This document shows, one piece after another, positions 9,808-20,765 of a DNA stretch of 64,000 nt (the stretch's first letter is position 1; every line of letters begins with the position of its first letter). The stretch covers positions 248,001 to 312,000 of the forward strand of contig NZ_OZ060413.1 in the NCBI RefSeq assembly GCF_964059165.1, in the 5' to 3' direction. A program made the position numbers and the translations under genes. The stretch is from Buchnera aphidicola (Cavariella theobaldi). Its GTDB lineage: Bacteria; Pseudomonadota; Gammaproteobacteria; Enterobacterales; Enterobacteriaceae. Under the pieces are notes generated by a model. That model saw only the letters and a program-made list of their open reading frames with translations. It made no database searches and was not told the DNA's origin.

Positions 9808-11601
9808 TTATTTTTTATTAATATTTAAAATAGAAAAAAACGCTGTTTTAGGTATATTGATATTACCTATTTTTTTCATTCTTTTTTTTCCATCTTTTTG
9901 TTTTTGTAGCAATTTTTTCTTTCTGCTTATATCACCGCCATAACATTTTGAGAGTACATTTTTCCTTAGCTGCTTGATAGTAGAACTGGCGATTATAATA
10001 TTTCCAATAGTCGCTTGAATAACAATATTAAATTGATGTCGAGGTATCAATTCTTTTATTTTATGTACTATTTCACGTGCTCGAAAATGTGCGCTCTTAT
10101 AATAAGAAATGATAGTCAATGCGTCTATTTTTTCTGCATTAATGAATATATCTACACAGACTATTTTAGAAGTTTTAAAATGCTTAAAATTATATTCTAA
10201 AGAAGCATAACCTTTAGAAATCGATTTTAGTTGATCAAAAAAATTTAATACCACTTCATTCATGGGAATATGATATACTAATAAAATTTGATGTTTATGA
10301 TAAATCATATTTATTTGTATACCTCTTTTTGAAACACATAATTCAATCACTACACCCAGAAATTGGGAAGGTAAAAGAATATTGCATTCTACAATCGGTT
10401 CTTTTATTTTTCTGATCTGGTTTGCATTCGGAAAATTAGTAGCGCTATCTAAATATATAGTTTTTCCATTAATTAGTTCAATTTGATAAATTACTGTTGG
10501 CATAGTAGAAATTAAATCAATACAGTATTCTCGCTCTAATCTTTCTTGAGTGATTTCCATATGAAGTAAACCTAAAAAACCACATCGAAAACCAAATCCA
10601 AGTGCAGCAGAATTTTCTGGTTCAAAAAACAAAGCGGAATCATTTAAACTAAGCTTACCTAGTGCATCTCTAAATTTCTCATATTGTTCTGATAATATAG
10701 GAAAAAGACCTGCATAAATTTGTGGTTTTATTTTTTTAAAGCTCGTGAGGACCTGCATAGCAGGATTATTAGTTTTTGTTAAAGTGTCGCCAACAGGAGC
10801 TGCAACTATACTTTTAATTCCACAAATAATCCATCCGACTTCGCCGCATTTTAATTGATCACGTTCTATTTTTTTAGGGGTAAAAATTCCAATTTTTTCT
10901 ACAATATAATTTTTTTTAGTACTCATTACTTGAATTTTTTCTTTTTTAGATAGGGTTCCATTTTTAACCCTTATTAATGATACAACACCTAAATAATTAT
11001 CAAACCAAGAATCAATAATAATAGCTTGCAAGGGCGCATTATATCTACCTTTTGGCGGTGGAATATCTGAGATAATACGCTCAAGTAAATTCTCAATCCC
11101 TTCTCCTGTTTTAGCGGAACATCTCACAGCATTAAATGCAGATATCCCTATAATATCTTCAATTTCTTGTGCTACTCGTTCGGGATTAGCATTGGGTAAA
11201 TCAATTTTATTTAATACTGGGACGACTTCTATATTCATATCTATAGCAGTATAGCAATTGGCCAATGTTTGAGCTTCAACACCTTGACTGGAATCTACAA
11301 TAAGTAATGCGCCTTCACACGCTGCTAATGAACGTGATACTTCATAAGAAAAATTGACATGACCAGGTGTATCAATAAAATTTAAATGAAATATAGAGCC
11401 TGTTTGGGATTTATAATTAATCATAACACTTTGTGCTTTGATAGTAATGCCTCTTTCTTTTTCAAGATCCATTGAATCCAATACTTGCTGAGACATTTCT
11501 CTATTAGATAAACCACCACATATTTGTATTAAACGATCAGATAAAGTTGATTTTCCATGATCAATATGAGCAATAATAGAAAAATTTCTTATATGTTTCA
11601 T
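9808..11601 (-). CDS. lepA: Elongation factor 4 (LepA)
   Basis: LepA is a ribosomal GTPase, reported to back-translocate or aid 30S assembly. I chose the ATG at 11601 because [19 protein letters not shown] matches the E. coli N-terminus; five extra in-frame codons reach 11616. The 597-aa product matches the usual 599 aa. G1 [10 protein letters not shown]3 DTPGH and G4 NKIDLPNA are intact, and the C-terminal EF4 domain contains [27 protein letters not shown]. It is the first gene of the minus-strand block. Confidence 0.96.
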   Translation of the reverse strand: MKHIRNFSIIAHIDHGKSTLSDRLIQICGGLSNREMSQQVLDSMDLEKERGITIKAQSVMINYKSQTGSIFHLNFIDTPGHVNFSYEVSRSLAACEGALLIVDSSQGVEAQTLANCYTAIDMNIEVVPVLNKIDLPNANPERVAQEIEDIIGISAFNAVRCSAKTGEGIENLLERIISDIPPPKGRYNAPLQAIIIDSWFDNYLGVVSLIRVKNGTLSKKEKIQVMSTKKNYIVEKIGIFTPKKIERDQLKCGEVGWIICGIKSIVAAPVGDTLTKTNNPAMQVLTSFKKIKPQIYAGLFPILSEQYEKFRDALGKLSLNDSALFFEPENSAALGFGFRCGFLGLLHMEITQERLEREYCIDLISTMPTVIYQIELINGKTIYLDSATNFPNANQIRKIKEPIVECNILLPSQFLGVVIELCVSKRGIQINMIYHKHQILLVYHIPMNEVVLNFFDQLKSISKGYASLEYNFKHFKTSKIVCVDIFINAEKIDALTIISYYKSAHFRAREIVHKIKELIPRHQFNIVIQATIGNIIIASSTIKQLRKNVLSKCYGGDISRKKKLLQKQKDGKKRMKKIGNINIPKTAFFSILNINKK

Positions 11602-11857
11602 ATTTTTATTTACCATAAATATTTATTTTATACATTTTAACATGTGATAAAAAAATATTTATATAAATTCTTTATTATTTTGATGAATAGACACAATTAA
11701 ATAATAAATAAAATTGTTTTAGATGTTAAAATGGTAATATATAAAAATATTTTTATAAATAATTTTTTGTTCGTTTTTAATATGCACAATATGATTTCAT
11801 TTGTATAAATGAGTTAGTATAATTTTAAAATTACAATTTATTACGCGAAGAGTATTT

Positions 11858-12967
11858 ATGGTTATAGTAAAAAGTAAAAAAAAAGTAATTATAGCTATGT
11901 CCGGAGGAGTAGATTCATCAGTTTCTGCTTGGTTATTAAAACAAAAAAATTATCAAGTAGAAGGTTTATTTATGAAAAATTGGGAAGAAGATGACACAAG
12001 TATGTACTGTAATTCTACTCAAGATTTATATGATACTGAAGAAGTATGTAATAAATTGAATATTTATTTGCATAAAATAAATTTTTCTCAAGAATATTGG
12101 GAGTTAGTTTTTGAAAATTTTTTAGACGAATGTAAAAAAGGCAATACACCTAATCCTGACATTTTATGTAATAAAGAAATTAAATTTAAAGTTCTTTTTA
12201 ATTATTGTATGAAAGAGTTAAAAGCAGATTATATTGCTACAGGGCATTACGCTTGTATAAAAAAAATAAATCGTAAAATATCTCTTTTAAAGAGTTATGA
12301 TATGAATAAGGATCAAAGTTATTTCTTATATACTTTAAATGAAAAAAAATTAAAAAAAATTTTATTTCCTATTGGTCATTTAAAAAAAATACAAGTTCGG
12401 AAAATTGCTCAAAATATTTCCATAAAAATAGCGAAGAAAAAAGATTCTACTGGTATTTGCTTTATTGGACCTAAAAAAATGCAATCTTTTCTTAAACGTT
12501 ATATCTCTGAAAAAAAAGGTAATATTACAGATATTAATGGAAATATTCTAGGCACTCATGATGGTATTTTTTATTATACTCTAGGTCAACGTAAAGGATT
12601 GGGTATTGGTGGTATAAAAGGGAATAGTGGTAATCCATGGTATGTTGTGGAAAAAAAAGTCAAAACTAACACTTTGATCGTGGCACAAGGATCTCAAAAT
12701 AAATATTTAATGTCTATAGGTTTAATTGTTCAAAATTGTCATTGGATTAACCAAAAAAAAATATTGTTTCCTTTTTCTTGTTCAATTAAAACTCGATATC
12801 GTCAAAAAGATATATTATGTAGATTGGAATATATTGATGATATTTTTTTGAAAGTATTTTTTATCAAACCTATTTTATCTATTACTCCCGGTCAATCAGC
12901 AGTTTTTTATGATGAACATATCTGTATGGGTGGAGGTATTATTCATTCTAGAATACCATTATTATAG
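11858..12967 (+). CDS. mnmA: tRNA-specific 2-thiouridylase
   Basis: MnmA makes the s2 group of (c)mnm5s2U34 in Lys, Glu and Gln tRNAs. The 369-aa PP-loop ATPase has AMSGGVDSS (residues 13-21), the nucleophile C104 in DILCNKEIKF, and C201 in STGICFIGP. The C-terminal QRKGLGIGG region is conserved. It is transcribed divergently from lepA. In E. coli hflD and purB follow; here only purB is found, after a 442-bp spacer. An A9 tract lies near codon 7. Confidence 0.96.
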   Translation: MVIVKSKKKVIIAMSGGVDSSVSAWLLKQKNYQVEGLFMKNWEEDDTSMYCNSTQDLYDTEEVCNKLNIYLHKINFSQEYWELVFENFLDECKKGNTPNPDILCNKEIKFKVLFNYCMKELKADYIATGHYACIKKINRKISLLKSYDMNKDQSYFLYTLNEKKLKKILFPIGHLKKIQVRKIAQNISIKIAKKKDSTGICFIGPKKMQSFLKRYISEKKGNITDINGNILGTHDGIFYYTLGQRKGLGIGGIKGNSGNPWYVVEKKVKTNTLIVAQGSQNKYLMSIGLIVQNCHWINQKKILFPFSCSIKTRYRQKDILCRLEYIDDIFLKVFFIKPILSITPGQSAVFYDEHICMGGGIIHSRIPLL

Positions 12968-13409
12968 TTAATATAGAAAATGTAATATAACCAAAAAAAT
13001 ATTTATTTTTTGAAAATAGTATATAAAAAATTTTATTACATAAAATAGAATAGATATTATTTTGATAAGTTTTTAATGACTTTTCAAAATATTTTTATAA
13101 TAATTTTTAATGCAGGCTATAAATTTTTATTAACATAAAATGAGAAATATTTATTTCGTAACAATAAAATATTAAAACTTAAATTATTAAATTTTGAATG
13201 CTTTTTAAAAGAATAATTTTATTTGTAAATTATACATTAAATAAAAAATTTTAAGTAATCATCTTATCAGTAATAAAATAATCGGTGTTTTTTGATATTT
13301 TTATATATTAAAATAGGAATGGTAAAGCAAAAATTTATTACAGTTATTTTTTTTATAAATATGGTATTATTGACATTATATAAAAATTATATTGTTTTAG
13401 GAGAAAAAT
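12968..13409. other. Noncoding spacer where hflD is expected
   Basis: The 442 bp between mnmA and purB are very AT rich, with stops in all frames and no RNA gene seen. E. coli carries hflD (ycfC) here. I see no readable remnant, so erosion of hflD is inferred from position only. A TTGACA-like hexamer at 13370 and the TAGGAG Shine-Dalgarno at 13398-13403 belong to purB. Confidence 0.5.
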
Positions 13410-14789
13410 ATGAATTTAACATCTCTAAATGCCATTTCACCAATAGATGGTCGATATAGTAATTCTACGGTATTATTAAAAAATATTTTTAGTGAATTTA
13501 GTTTTTTAAAATATCGTATTTATGTAGAAATTCAATGGTTTAAAAAAATAATTAGTATGTCAAAAGAGTTAAATATTCCATGTATTGATAAAAAATCAAT
13601 ATCATTGCTTGACGATATTTTTTTTTCATTTACTGAAAAAGATGCACTTTTAATTAAGAGTATAGAAAAAAAAACTAATCACGATGTTAAAGCAATAGAA
13701 TATTTTCTTAAAAAAAAAATTTCTGTATCTAAATCTTTATCTAAAATTTCAGAATTTATTCATTTTGGTTGTACTTCTGATGATATTAACAATATAGCAT
13801 ACGCTTTAATGTTAAAAGAGTCTCGTAAAACAGTTATTTTACCTTTATGGCGTAAATTAATAGACGTTTTACACGATATGATATGTCAATATCAAGATAT
13901 TTCTATATTATCTCTAACACATGGTCAACCCGCTACTCCATCTACGATCGGTAAAGAAATTGCTAATTTTTATTATCGTATGCAACGACAGTACATAAAA
14001 TTTAAAAACATAGAAATATTAGGAAAAATTAATGGTACTACTGGAAATTATAACGCTCATTTAGCCGCATATCCTTTAGTCAATTGGCATCATATCAGCG
14101 AAGAATTTATAATTTCTTTAGGTATCACTTGGAACCCCTATACCACTCAAATTGAACCCCATGATTATATCGCAGAATTATTTCATTGTATTTCTCTTTT
14201 TAATACAATATTAATTAATTTTAATCGAGATTTTTGGGGTTATATATCATTGGATTATTTTAAACAGAAATTAGTAAAAGAAGAAGTTGGTTCATCTGTA
14301 ATGCCACATAAAATTAATCCTATTGATTTTGAGAAGTCAGAAGGAAATTTAGGATTATCTAATGCTTTAATGCATTACATGATTGAAAAATTACCTATTT
14401 CTCGTTGGCAAAGAGATTTAAGTGATTCTACAGTTTTACGAAATATAGGAGTATCTATTGCTTATGCAATTATTGCATACCAATCTTTACTGGCGGGTAT
14501 TAATAAATTAGAAATTAATAAATTACAATTATTGAAAAAATTGAATGAAAATTGGTCTATTTTATCAGAGCCTATTCAAACAGTCATGCGTCGCTATGGC
14601 ATTAAAGATTCTTATGAAAAAGTAAAACAATTTACAAGAGGCAAAAAAATTAATAAAAATATTATTCATGCTTTTATTCAAAAATTAAATATTCCTGAAA
14701 AAGAAAAAGAAAAATTAAAATATATTACACCAGAGAATTATATTGGAGCTGCAAGTAAAATAATTAAAAATCTAACAAAAATAGATTAA
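13410..14789 (+). CDS. purB: Adenylosuccinate lyase
   Basis: PurB cleaves SAICAR and adenylosuccinate in purine synthesis and AMP formation. The 459-aa protein matches E. coli (456 aa). The fumarase/aspartase signature SSVMPHKINPIDFE (flexible catalytic Ser loop, about residues 291-304) and LTHGQPATPST are intact. A strong TAGGAG lies 6 bp before the ATG, one of the better ribosome-binding sites in the window. It is flanked by long spacers on both sides, so it is probably monocistronic. Confidence 0.97.
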   Translation: MNLTSLNAISPIDGRYSNSTVLLKNIFSEFSFLKYRIYVEIQWFKKIISMSKELNIPCIDKKSISLLDDIFFSFTEKDALLIKSIEKKTNHDVKAIEYFLKKKISVSKSLSKISEFIHFGCTSDDINNIAYALMLKESRKTVILPLWRKLIDVLHDMICQYQDISILSLTHGQPATPSTIGKEIANFYYRMQRQYIKFKNIEILGKINGTTGNYNAHLAAYPLVNWHHISEEFIISLGITWNPYTTQIEPHDYIAELFHCISLFNTILINFNRDFWGYISLDYFKQKLVKEEVGSSVMPHKINPIDFEKSEGNLGLSNALMHYMIEKLPISRWQRDLSDSTVLRNIGVSIAYAIIAYQSLLAGINKLEINKLQLLKKLNENWSILSEPIQTVMRRYGIKDSYEKVKQFTRGKKINKNIIHAFIQKLNIPEKEKEKLKYITPENYIGAASKIIKNLTKID

Positions 14790-15369
14790 TTTTAATCTTT
14801 CTCTTTATCTTTAAAAAAATTCAATATTTTAAAAAGTAAAATAGTTTATATGGTATATAAAAAAAATAAAATCAATTTGTTAAAATCATCTAATTAATAA
14901 AAAAATTAAATTTTTTATGAATATTTAATTCAAAAATATCATTTTATAAAATACTACAGTAGAATATTAATTCTAATATAATAAACTGTATATATATTGC
15001 ATTTTCATATTCTGAAAAAATATTATTGAAATTATAAAAATATTTTTTATAAAAAATTGATGCCATCTTGATCTAAATATTAGATTATCTTTATGAAATT
15101 TTTATTAATATTTTTAATTTCACATTGATGATACAGGTGTAATAAATATGTTATAATTACTTTATATTTTAAAAACAGAAGTGCAATATTTGAAATATTC
15201 TTTGTAATTATATACAGGTTACTGTTAATAAAATTACAAATATCCATTCCTTTTTATAATAATAATTATATCAATTAAAATATTTTTCTAATGATCTAAA
15301 AAATTAATAATTTTGTATAGTATGTTGAATATTAAATAAAACATGTAAAATGTATCTTTGAGGATAAAA
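14790..15369. other. Noncoding spacer between purB and fabI
   Basis: These 580 bp are AT rich with no ORF, tRNA or convincing terminator. Some Buchnera genomes carry a small murein transglycosylase gene here as far as I recall; no recognisable residue of it is visible. Confidence 0.4.
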
Positions 15370-16152
15370 ATGGGGTTTTTGAAAGGAAAAAAAATTTTAA
15401 TAAGTGGTATATCTAATGAAAAATCTGTTGCATTTGGTATTTTTGAGGCAATGTCCAAGCAAAAAGCAGAATTGGGATTAATTTGTCAAAATAAAAAAAT
15501 TATTAATAAAATAAAACCTTTAGTTCCAGATGTGCCATCTAATCTATTTTTTTCGTGTGATGTTTCAAATGATAATAGTATTAAAGAATTATTTTATAAT
15601 GTGCGTAATGTATGGAAAAAATTTGATGGTTTCGTTCATGCCATTGCTTATTGTCCGCGAAAACAATTATCTGATAATTTCATAAATCATATTAATAAAG
15701 TTGATTTTAATATTACTAATGAAATTAGTGTATATAGTTTTTTAGCCATGATAAAAGAATGTAAAGATATGCTTAATAAAGATTCTTCTCTACTTACTTT
15801 AACTTCTATTGGTGCTCAGCAGGTTGTTTCTAATTATAATTTAATGGGTATAGCTAAAGCATCTTTAGAATCTAGTGTACGTTATATAGCTAGTATTTTA
15901 GGTAAATATTATATAAGAGTTAATGCTATTTCATGCGGACCTGTGAGAACTAGATCTTCTTATGTTATTAAAAATTTTAATCAATTCAAAAAAAATTGTA
16001 AATCCCGCGCATTTATTAAAAAAGATATTACTAGTTTAGACATTGGGAATATAGCATCATTTTTATCTTCTAATTTATCAAAAGGAATTACTGGTTCAAT
16101 TATTTATGTAGATCATGGTTTTCACGCTAGTAGAAAGAATGGTCTAATATAA
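15370..16152 (+). CDS. fabI: Enoyl-[acyl-carrier-protein] reductase (NADH)
   Basis: FabI reduces trans-2-enoyl-ACP in fatty-acid elongation. The ATG at 15370 follows an AGGA at 15361 and gives MGFLKGKKILISG, matching E. coli; an in-frame TTG at 15358 is unlikely. The 260-aa short-chain dehydrogenase keeps Y156 and K163 (NYNLMGIAKAS). Several normally conserved positions are changed: Y146 is Ser (LTLTSIGAQ), G93 is Ala (HAIAYCP), and the usual VDGGF is VDHGF. The protein is otherwise full length and co-linear, so it is probably expressed, but with an altered substrate or inhibitor pocket. Confidence 0.93.
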   Translation: MGFLKGKKILISGISNEKSVAFGIFEAMSKQKAELGLICQNKKIINKIKPLVPDVPSNLFFSCDVSNDNSIKELFYNVRNVWKKFDGFVHAIAYCPRKQLSDNFINHINKVDFNITNEISVYSFLAMIKECKDMLNKDSSLLTLTSIGAQQVVSNYNLMGIAKASLESSVRYIASILGKYYIRVNAISCGPVRTRSSYVIKNFNQFKKNCKSRAFIKKDITSLDIGNIASFLSSNLSKGITGSIIYVDHGFHASRKNGLI

Positions 16153-16290
16153 TTTTTCTTATATTTTCTTCATGAAAAATTTTAAAAAAAACATTAACTA
16201 TGCTAACTTATAAATAAGTTATATATTGAAACAATTGTTCAATTTATACAATTATTATTTTTTCTACTATGAAAATTAGGTTCTATTATT

Positions 16291-18228
16291 ATGTTTCAAA
16301 ATAATCCATTACTTGCACAGTTAAAGAAAAGTCTACATGCTAAAACCCCAAGAGCAGAAGGAATAGTGAAAAGCACGGAAAGAGGATTTGGATTTTTAGA
16401 AATTGACATGCAAAAAAGTTATTTTATACCTCCAAAAAATATGAAAAAAGTAATGCATGGAGATAGAATAATAGCAAAATTAAAAATTGAAAAAGATCGT
16501 GAAATTGCAGAACCAGAAAAATTAATTGAACCATTTTTAAGAAGATTTGTTGGTAAAATTGAAATCAAAGATAATAAATGTTTTATCATACCTGATTATC
16601 CTTTTCTGAAAGATTTAATAATATGCAATGCTAATAAAATACTTTTGGACAATTTACGAACTGGAGACTGGGTTGAAGCTCAATTGATCAAACATAAATT
16701 AAAAGGAGATCAAATATTTTATGCAGAATTAATTAAAAAAATTGCAAAAAAAAATGATTCTATGGTGCCATGGTTAGTTACTTTAGCACGACATAATCTT
16801 GATAAAAAACAACCTTCTGTACAAAAAAATGATATTTCTTTTCAGGATACTTCTAATCGAAAAGATTTAACACATTTAGATTTTATCACTATAGATAATG
16901 GTCATACTAAAGATATTGACGATGCTCTTTTTATTGAAGAAAATAGTGATGGAAATTTATGTTTAACGGTAGCGATTGCAGATCCCACCGCTTATATAGA
17001 AGAAGATAGTAGATTAGATGTCATTGCTTCGCAAAGAATGTTTACGAATTATTTACCGGGATTAAATATTCCAATGTTACCTCGGTATTTATCAGAAGAT
17101 ATTTGCTCGTTAAATCCATATAAAAATCGTCCAATATTAGGGTGTCAAACTATTATTCTCAAAGATGGTAGTATATCTAAAAATACTAATTTTTTTTTAG
17201 GATGGATAAAATCAAAAGCAAAGTTATCTTATGATAATGTATCAGATTGGATTGAAAAATCAGGTGCATGGATACCGGAAAATAAATCAATTGCGAATCA
17301 AATTGTTCTTTTACATCGTCTTTGTTTATTAAGAATCAAATGGCGTAGATTGCATGCAATATTATTTAAAGATAGTATAGAGTATCGATTTGATTTATCA
17401 GAAACAGGCCAAGTGCTAAATGTATTAGTCGAAAAAAGACGTATTGCACATAAAATTATTGAAGAATCGATGATTATAGCCAATGTTTCTGCGGCTGAGT
17501 TGTTGTCTAAAAAATTAGGTTTTGGTATATATAATGTTCATGCAGGATTTGATTCTATTAATGCTGAACACGTAGTATCTTTTTTAAAAAATTATCAATT
17601 AAAATTTACATCTAAAGAAATTACTACATTACCAGGTTTTTGTAAATTAAGACAAGTATTAAATATTTTGTCAAACACATATATTGATAGCCGTATTCGG
17701 CGTTTTCAATCTTTTGGTGATTTTAGCATCGTACCTGCTCCGCATTTTGCATTAGGATTTCCAGTATACGCCACGTGGACATCTCCTATTCGTAAATATA
17801 GTGATATGATTAATCATCGTTTGTTAAAATCAATTATACAAAACAAAAAAGCCAGACAGCCAAATGAAGAAATTAAATTTAAGATAAATGATCAAAGACG
17901 TCGTAACAGAATAGCAGAAAGAGAAGTATCAGATTGGCTTTATGTTCTTTTTTTACAACAAAAAGAATATAGAGATAATAAATTTAATGCTGAAATAATA
18001 GATATCACTAGAAGTGGTATGCGAGCGCGATTAATAGAAAATGGTGCTAATGTATTTATTCCTGGAACATTTTTGCATTCAGTAAGGGAAGAATTACATT
18101 TTAATATAGAAAAAGGAATCGTATTAATTAATGGTTCTGTACAGTATCAGGTATCTGATATAATTTCCGTGGTATTACAAGATATTCGATTAGAAAATCG
18201 TAATATTATTGCAAAACCAAATTTTTAA
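16291..18228 (+). CDS. rnb: Exoribonuclease II
   Basis: RNase II is a processive 3'-5' exoribonuclease. The 645-aa protein equals the E. coli length (644). An N-terminal cold-shock domain (about 1-80: RAEGIVKSTERGFGFLEID) is followed by the RNB catalytic domain with IDNGHTKDIDDALF (acidic metal ligands, about 203-216) and a C-terminal S1 domain (about 560-640). It is the likely main mRNA-decay 3' exonuclease here. It lies 138 bp after fabI and before ychE. Confidence 0.97.
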   Translation: MFQNNPLLAQLKKSLHAKTPRAEGIVKSTERGFGFLEIDMQKSYFIPPKNMKKVMHGDRIIAKLKIEKDREIAEPEKLIEPFLRRFVGKIEIKDNKCFIIPDYPFLKDLIICNANKILLDNLRTGDWVEAQLIKHKLKGDQIFYAELIKKIAKKNDSMVPWLVTLARHNLDKKQPSVQKNDISFQDTSNRKDLTHLDFITIDNGHTKDIDDALFIEENSDGNLCLTVAIADPTAYIEEDSRLDVIASQRMFTNYLPGLNIPMLPRYLSEDICSLNPYKNRPILGCQTIILKDGSISKNTNFFLGWIKSKAKLSYDNVSDWIEKSGAWIPENKSIANQIVLLHRLCLLRIKWRRLHAILFKDSIEYRFDLSETGQVLNVLVEKRRIAHKIIEESMIIANVSAAELLSKKLGFGIYNVHAGFDSINAEHVVSFLKNYQLKFTSKEITTLPGFCKLRQVLNILSNTYIDSRIRRFQSFGDFSIVPAPHFALGFPVYATWTSPIRKYSDMINHRLLKSIIQNKKARQPNEEIKFKINDQRRRNRIAEREVSDWLYVLFLQQKEYRDNKFNAEIIDITRSGMRARLIENGANVFIPGTFLHSVREELHFNIEKGIVLINGSVQYQVSDIISVVLQDIRLENRNIIAKPNF

Positions 18229-18302
18229 TTTTTTATTTTAAAATATTTTTTAAAAACCAATATATATTATAAAATAATAATAATGTGAGAAAACAGTATA
18301 AT

Positions 18303-18950
18303 ATGAATATTTCAATTTTTGATTTATCTATATATATAAAATTTTTTGTTAGTTTATGTGCGCTAGTTAATCCGATTGGAATGATTCCTCTTTTTACCAG
18401 TATGACTCATTATCAAACGATTGCAGAAAAAACAAAAACAAATTTCATTGCTAATTCTTCAGCGGCTTTAATTTTATTAATATCACTTTTTTTTGGAAAT
18501 TCAATTTTAAATTTTTTTGGAATTTCCGTTAATTCATTTCGTATTGCTGGAGGAATATTAATTATTAGTATTGCTTATTCTATGATTACAGGATCTTTTA
18601 CAAAGAAAATATCCATACAAAATAATAATAATGAAAAAAAAGATACAGAAAATATCAGTGTAGTGCCTTTGGCAATGCCTTTAATTGCAGGGCCTGGTGC
18701 TATTAGTTCAACTATTGCTTGGAGTATTAATTATTCTACATGGACAAATTTAATAGGATGTAGTTTAGTTATTATCTTTTTTTCGTTTTTTTGCTGGCTA
18801 TGTTTTCGCGCCGCTCCGTGTGCAATAAAAATTTTAGGAAAAACTGGAATCAATATTGTAACACGCATTATGGGTCTTTTATTAATGTCTTTAGGAATAG
18901 AATTTATTAGTGTCGGTATTAAATCTATAATATCAGGAATTCTAGGATAA
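18303..18950 (+). CDS. ychE: MarC-family inner-membrane protein YchE
   Basis: This integral membrane protein of the MarC/UPF0056 family has no settled function. I chose the ATG at 18303; the GTG at 18285 only adds a non-homologous leader. The 215-aa product aligns along its whole length with E. coli YchE, including FFVSLCALVNPIGMIPLF, FRIAGGILI, LAMPLIAGPGAISSTI and RIMGLLLMSLGIEFI. About six hydrophobic segments are visible. It is 74 bp downstream of rnb and may be read through from it. Confidence 0.9.
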   Translation: MNISIFDLSIYIKFFVSLCALVNPIGMIPLFTSMTHYQTIAEKTKTNFIANSSAALILLISLFFGNSILNFFGISVNSFRIAGGILIISIAYSMITGSFTKKISIQNNNNEKKDTENISVVPLAMPLIAGPGAISSTIAWSINYSTWTNLIGCSLVIIFFSFFCWLCFRAAPCAIKILGKTGINIVTRIMGLLLMSLGIEFISVGIKSIISGILG

Positions 18951-19000
18951 CAAAAAATTCATTATAAATATTAAATATTTTAACAAATTATAATTTAGTA

Positions 19001-19648
19001 TTGGATCTTTATTTGAAAAATAATATTATTTTATTACGCGATTTAGGAAGAAAACATTGGCTAGATACATTTTACAGAATGCATTTTTTTACAAAAAATC
19101 GTGATTTTAATACTGTAGATGAGATTTGGTTTGTAGAACATTATCCTATTTTTACTCATGGTCAAATTCCAAAAAAAGAAAATGTAATTTTTTCACATAA
19201 CATCCCAATAGTACAATCAGATCGAGGTGGACAAATTACATATCATGGCCCTGGACAACAAGTAATTTATTTTTTAATTAATATTAGACGCCGAAAAATG
19301 GGAATTCGGCATTTGATTAATATTATGCAAGATGTTGTTAAAGATACATTAAATAATTTTTTAATTTATGCATATACACAAAAAAAATTACCAGGTGTAT
19401 ATGTAAAGAATAAAAAAATTTCTTCTATCGGATTAAGGATAACAAATGGACATACATTGCATGGATTATCATTAAATATTGATATGGATTTAATACCGTT
19501 TAATTATATTTATCCCTGTGGTGATAGAGATGTAAAAATGACACAAATAAAAGATTTGAATTGTCAGATTACAGTGGAAGATGTCAAAATACTCCTTATA
19601 AAACAATTGTCTTATCATTTTCAAGCTGAAATAGTTAATATACAATAA
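19001..19648 (+). CDS. lipB: Octanoyl-ACP:protein octanoyltransferase
   Basis: LipB moves octanoate from ACP to lipoyl domains, here most directly the SucB lipoyl domain encoded at 57248. It starts with TTG, as reported for E. coli lipB. The 215-aa protein has QSDRGGQITYHGPGQQV, the catalytic Lys in KKISSIGLR and the catalytic Cys in IYPCG. lipA follows after 136 bp, so the complete endogenous lipoylation pathway is present. Confidence 0.95.
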   Translation: MDLYLKNNIILLRDLGRKHWLDTFYRMHFFTKNRDFNTVDEIWFVEHYPIFTHGQIPKKENVIFSHNIPIVQSDRGGQITYHGPGQQVIYFLINIRRRKMGIRHLINIMQDVVKDTLNNFLIYAYTQKKLPGVYVKNKKISSIGLRITNGHTLHGLSLNIDMDLIPFNYIYPCGDRDVKMTQIKDLNCQITVEDVKILLIKQLSYHFQAEIVNIQ

Positions 19649-19784
19649 AAAATTTTTATATCATTACATTATCAAAAAATATAAAGATATTAATTTATAT
19701 AATAAATACTACATGTAATGTATTACAATAATTATTATTCAATACAAAATCATATTTACACGAACAATAAAGACAATATAATTT

Positions 19785-20720
19785 ATGAATATAAAAAAAA
19801 AGATTTTATTTATTAATAAAAATATTAATATTCCAGTTAAAAATATTGAAAATATAAAATCATCTAAAAAACCTAACTGGATAAAAGTCAAAATTCCTCT
19901 TATATCTTCAAAAATATATCAGATAAAAAAAGCTTTACGAGAAAATAATCTTCATTCTGTATGTGAAGAGGCTAATTGTCCTAATTTACCAGAATGCTTT
20001 AATAAAGGCACAGCAACATTTATGATTTTAGGCTCTATCTGTACAAGAAATTGTCCTTTTTGTGCAGTCAAACATGGTAAACCAGATATTATCAATATAC
20101 ACGAACCGATAAAATTAGCTAATACTATATTTGATATGAATATTAAGTATGTAGTAATTACTTCTGTAGTACGTGATGATTTATATGATGGAGGTGCACA
20201 ACATTTCGTGGATTGCATGAAATCAATTAGAGACAAAAATAATGTTCAAATAGAAATATTAGTACCTGATTTTAGAGGTCGAATAAATCTTATTTTAAAT
20301 ATTTTTAATAAAGAATTACCTAATGTTTTCAATCATAATATTGAAAATGTACCTCGATTATATAAAATTATTCGACCTGGAGCAAACTATTCTAAATCTT
20401 TAATTTTACTCCAATCTTTTAAAAAAAAATATTCAAATATTCCCACAAAATCAGGTCTAATGGTTGGTTTAGGCGAAACAGAACAAGAACTTATTGCAGT
20501 GATGAAAGATTTATATTCTAGTGGTGTTTCTTTATTGACAATTGGACAATATCTACAACCTAGTTCTGAACATTTTCCTGTTCAAAGATATATATCACCT
20601 CTCGAATTTGAAGATATTAGAAAAGAAGCATTGTCTATTGGTTTTACGCATGCATTTTGTGGACCTTTAGTACGTTCATCATATCATGCTGATATTCAAG
20701 CAAATGCATTTATTAAATAA
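19785..20720 (+). CDS. lipA: Lipoyl synthase
   Basis: LipA is a radical-SAM enzyme that inserts two sulfurs into protein-bound octanoate. The 311-aa protein has auxiliary-cluster cysteines C60, C65 and C71 ([12 protein letters not shown]) and radical-SAM cysteines C86, C90 and C93 (CTRNCPFC); the C-terminal RSSYHA supplies the auxiliary-cluster Ser. It works with lipB just upstream. Confidence 0.96.
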   Translation: MNIKKKILFINKNINIPVKNIENIKSSKKPNWIKVKIPLISSKIYQIKKALRENNLHSVCEEANCPNLPECFNKGTATFMILGSICTRNCPFCAVKHGKPDIINIHEPIKLANTIFDMNIKYVVITSVVRDDLYDGGAQHFVDCMKSIRDKNNVQIEILVPDFRGRINLILNIFNKELPNVFNHNIENVPRLYKIIRPGANYSKSLILLQSFKKKYSNIPTKSGLMVGLGETEQELIAVMKDLYSSGVSLLTIGQYLQPSSEHFPVQRYISPLEFEDIRKEALSIGFTHAFCGPLVRSSYHADIQANAFIK

Positions 20721-20765
20721 GAATAAATTTTATTGTGATGAATATATAATAGAGGTTATATAGTA

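Noticed and set aside
13370-13395. TTGACA hexamer before purB as a full sigma-70 promoter
   Set aside because: No -10 hexamer lies at 16-18 bp spacing; the A/T background makes isolated matches uninformative.
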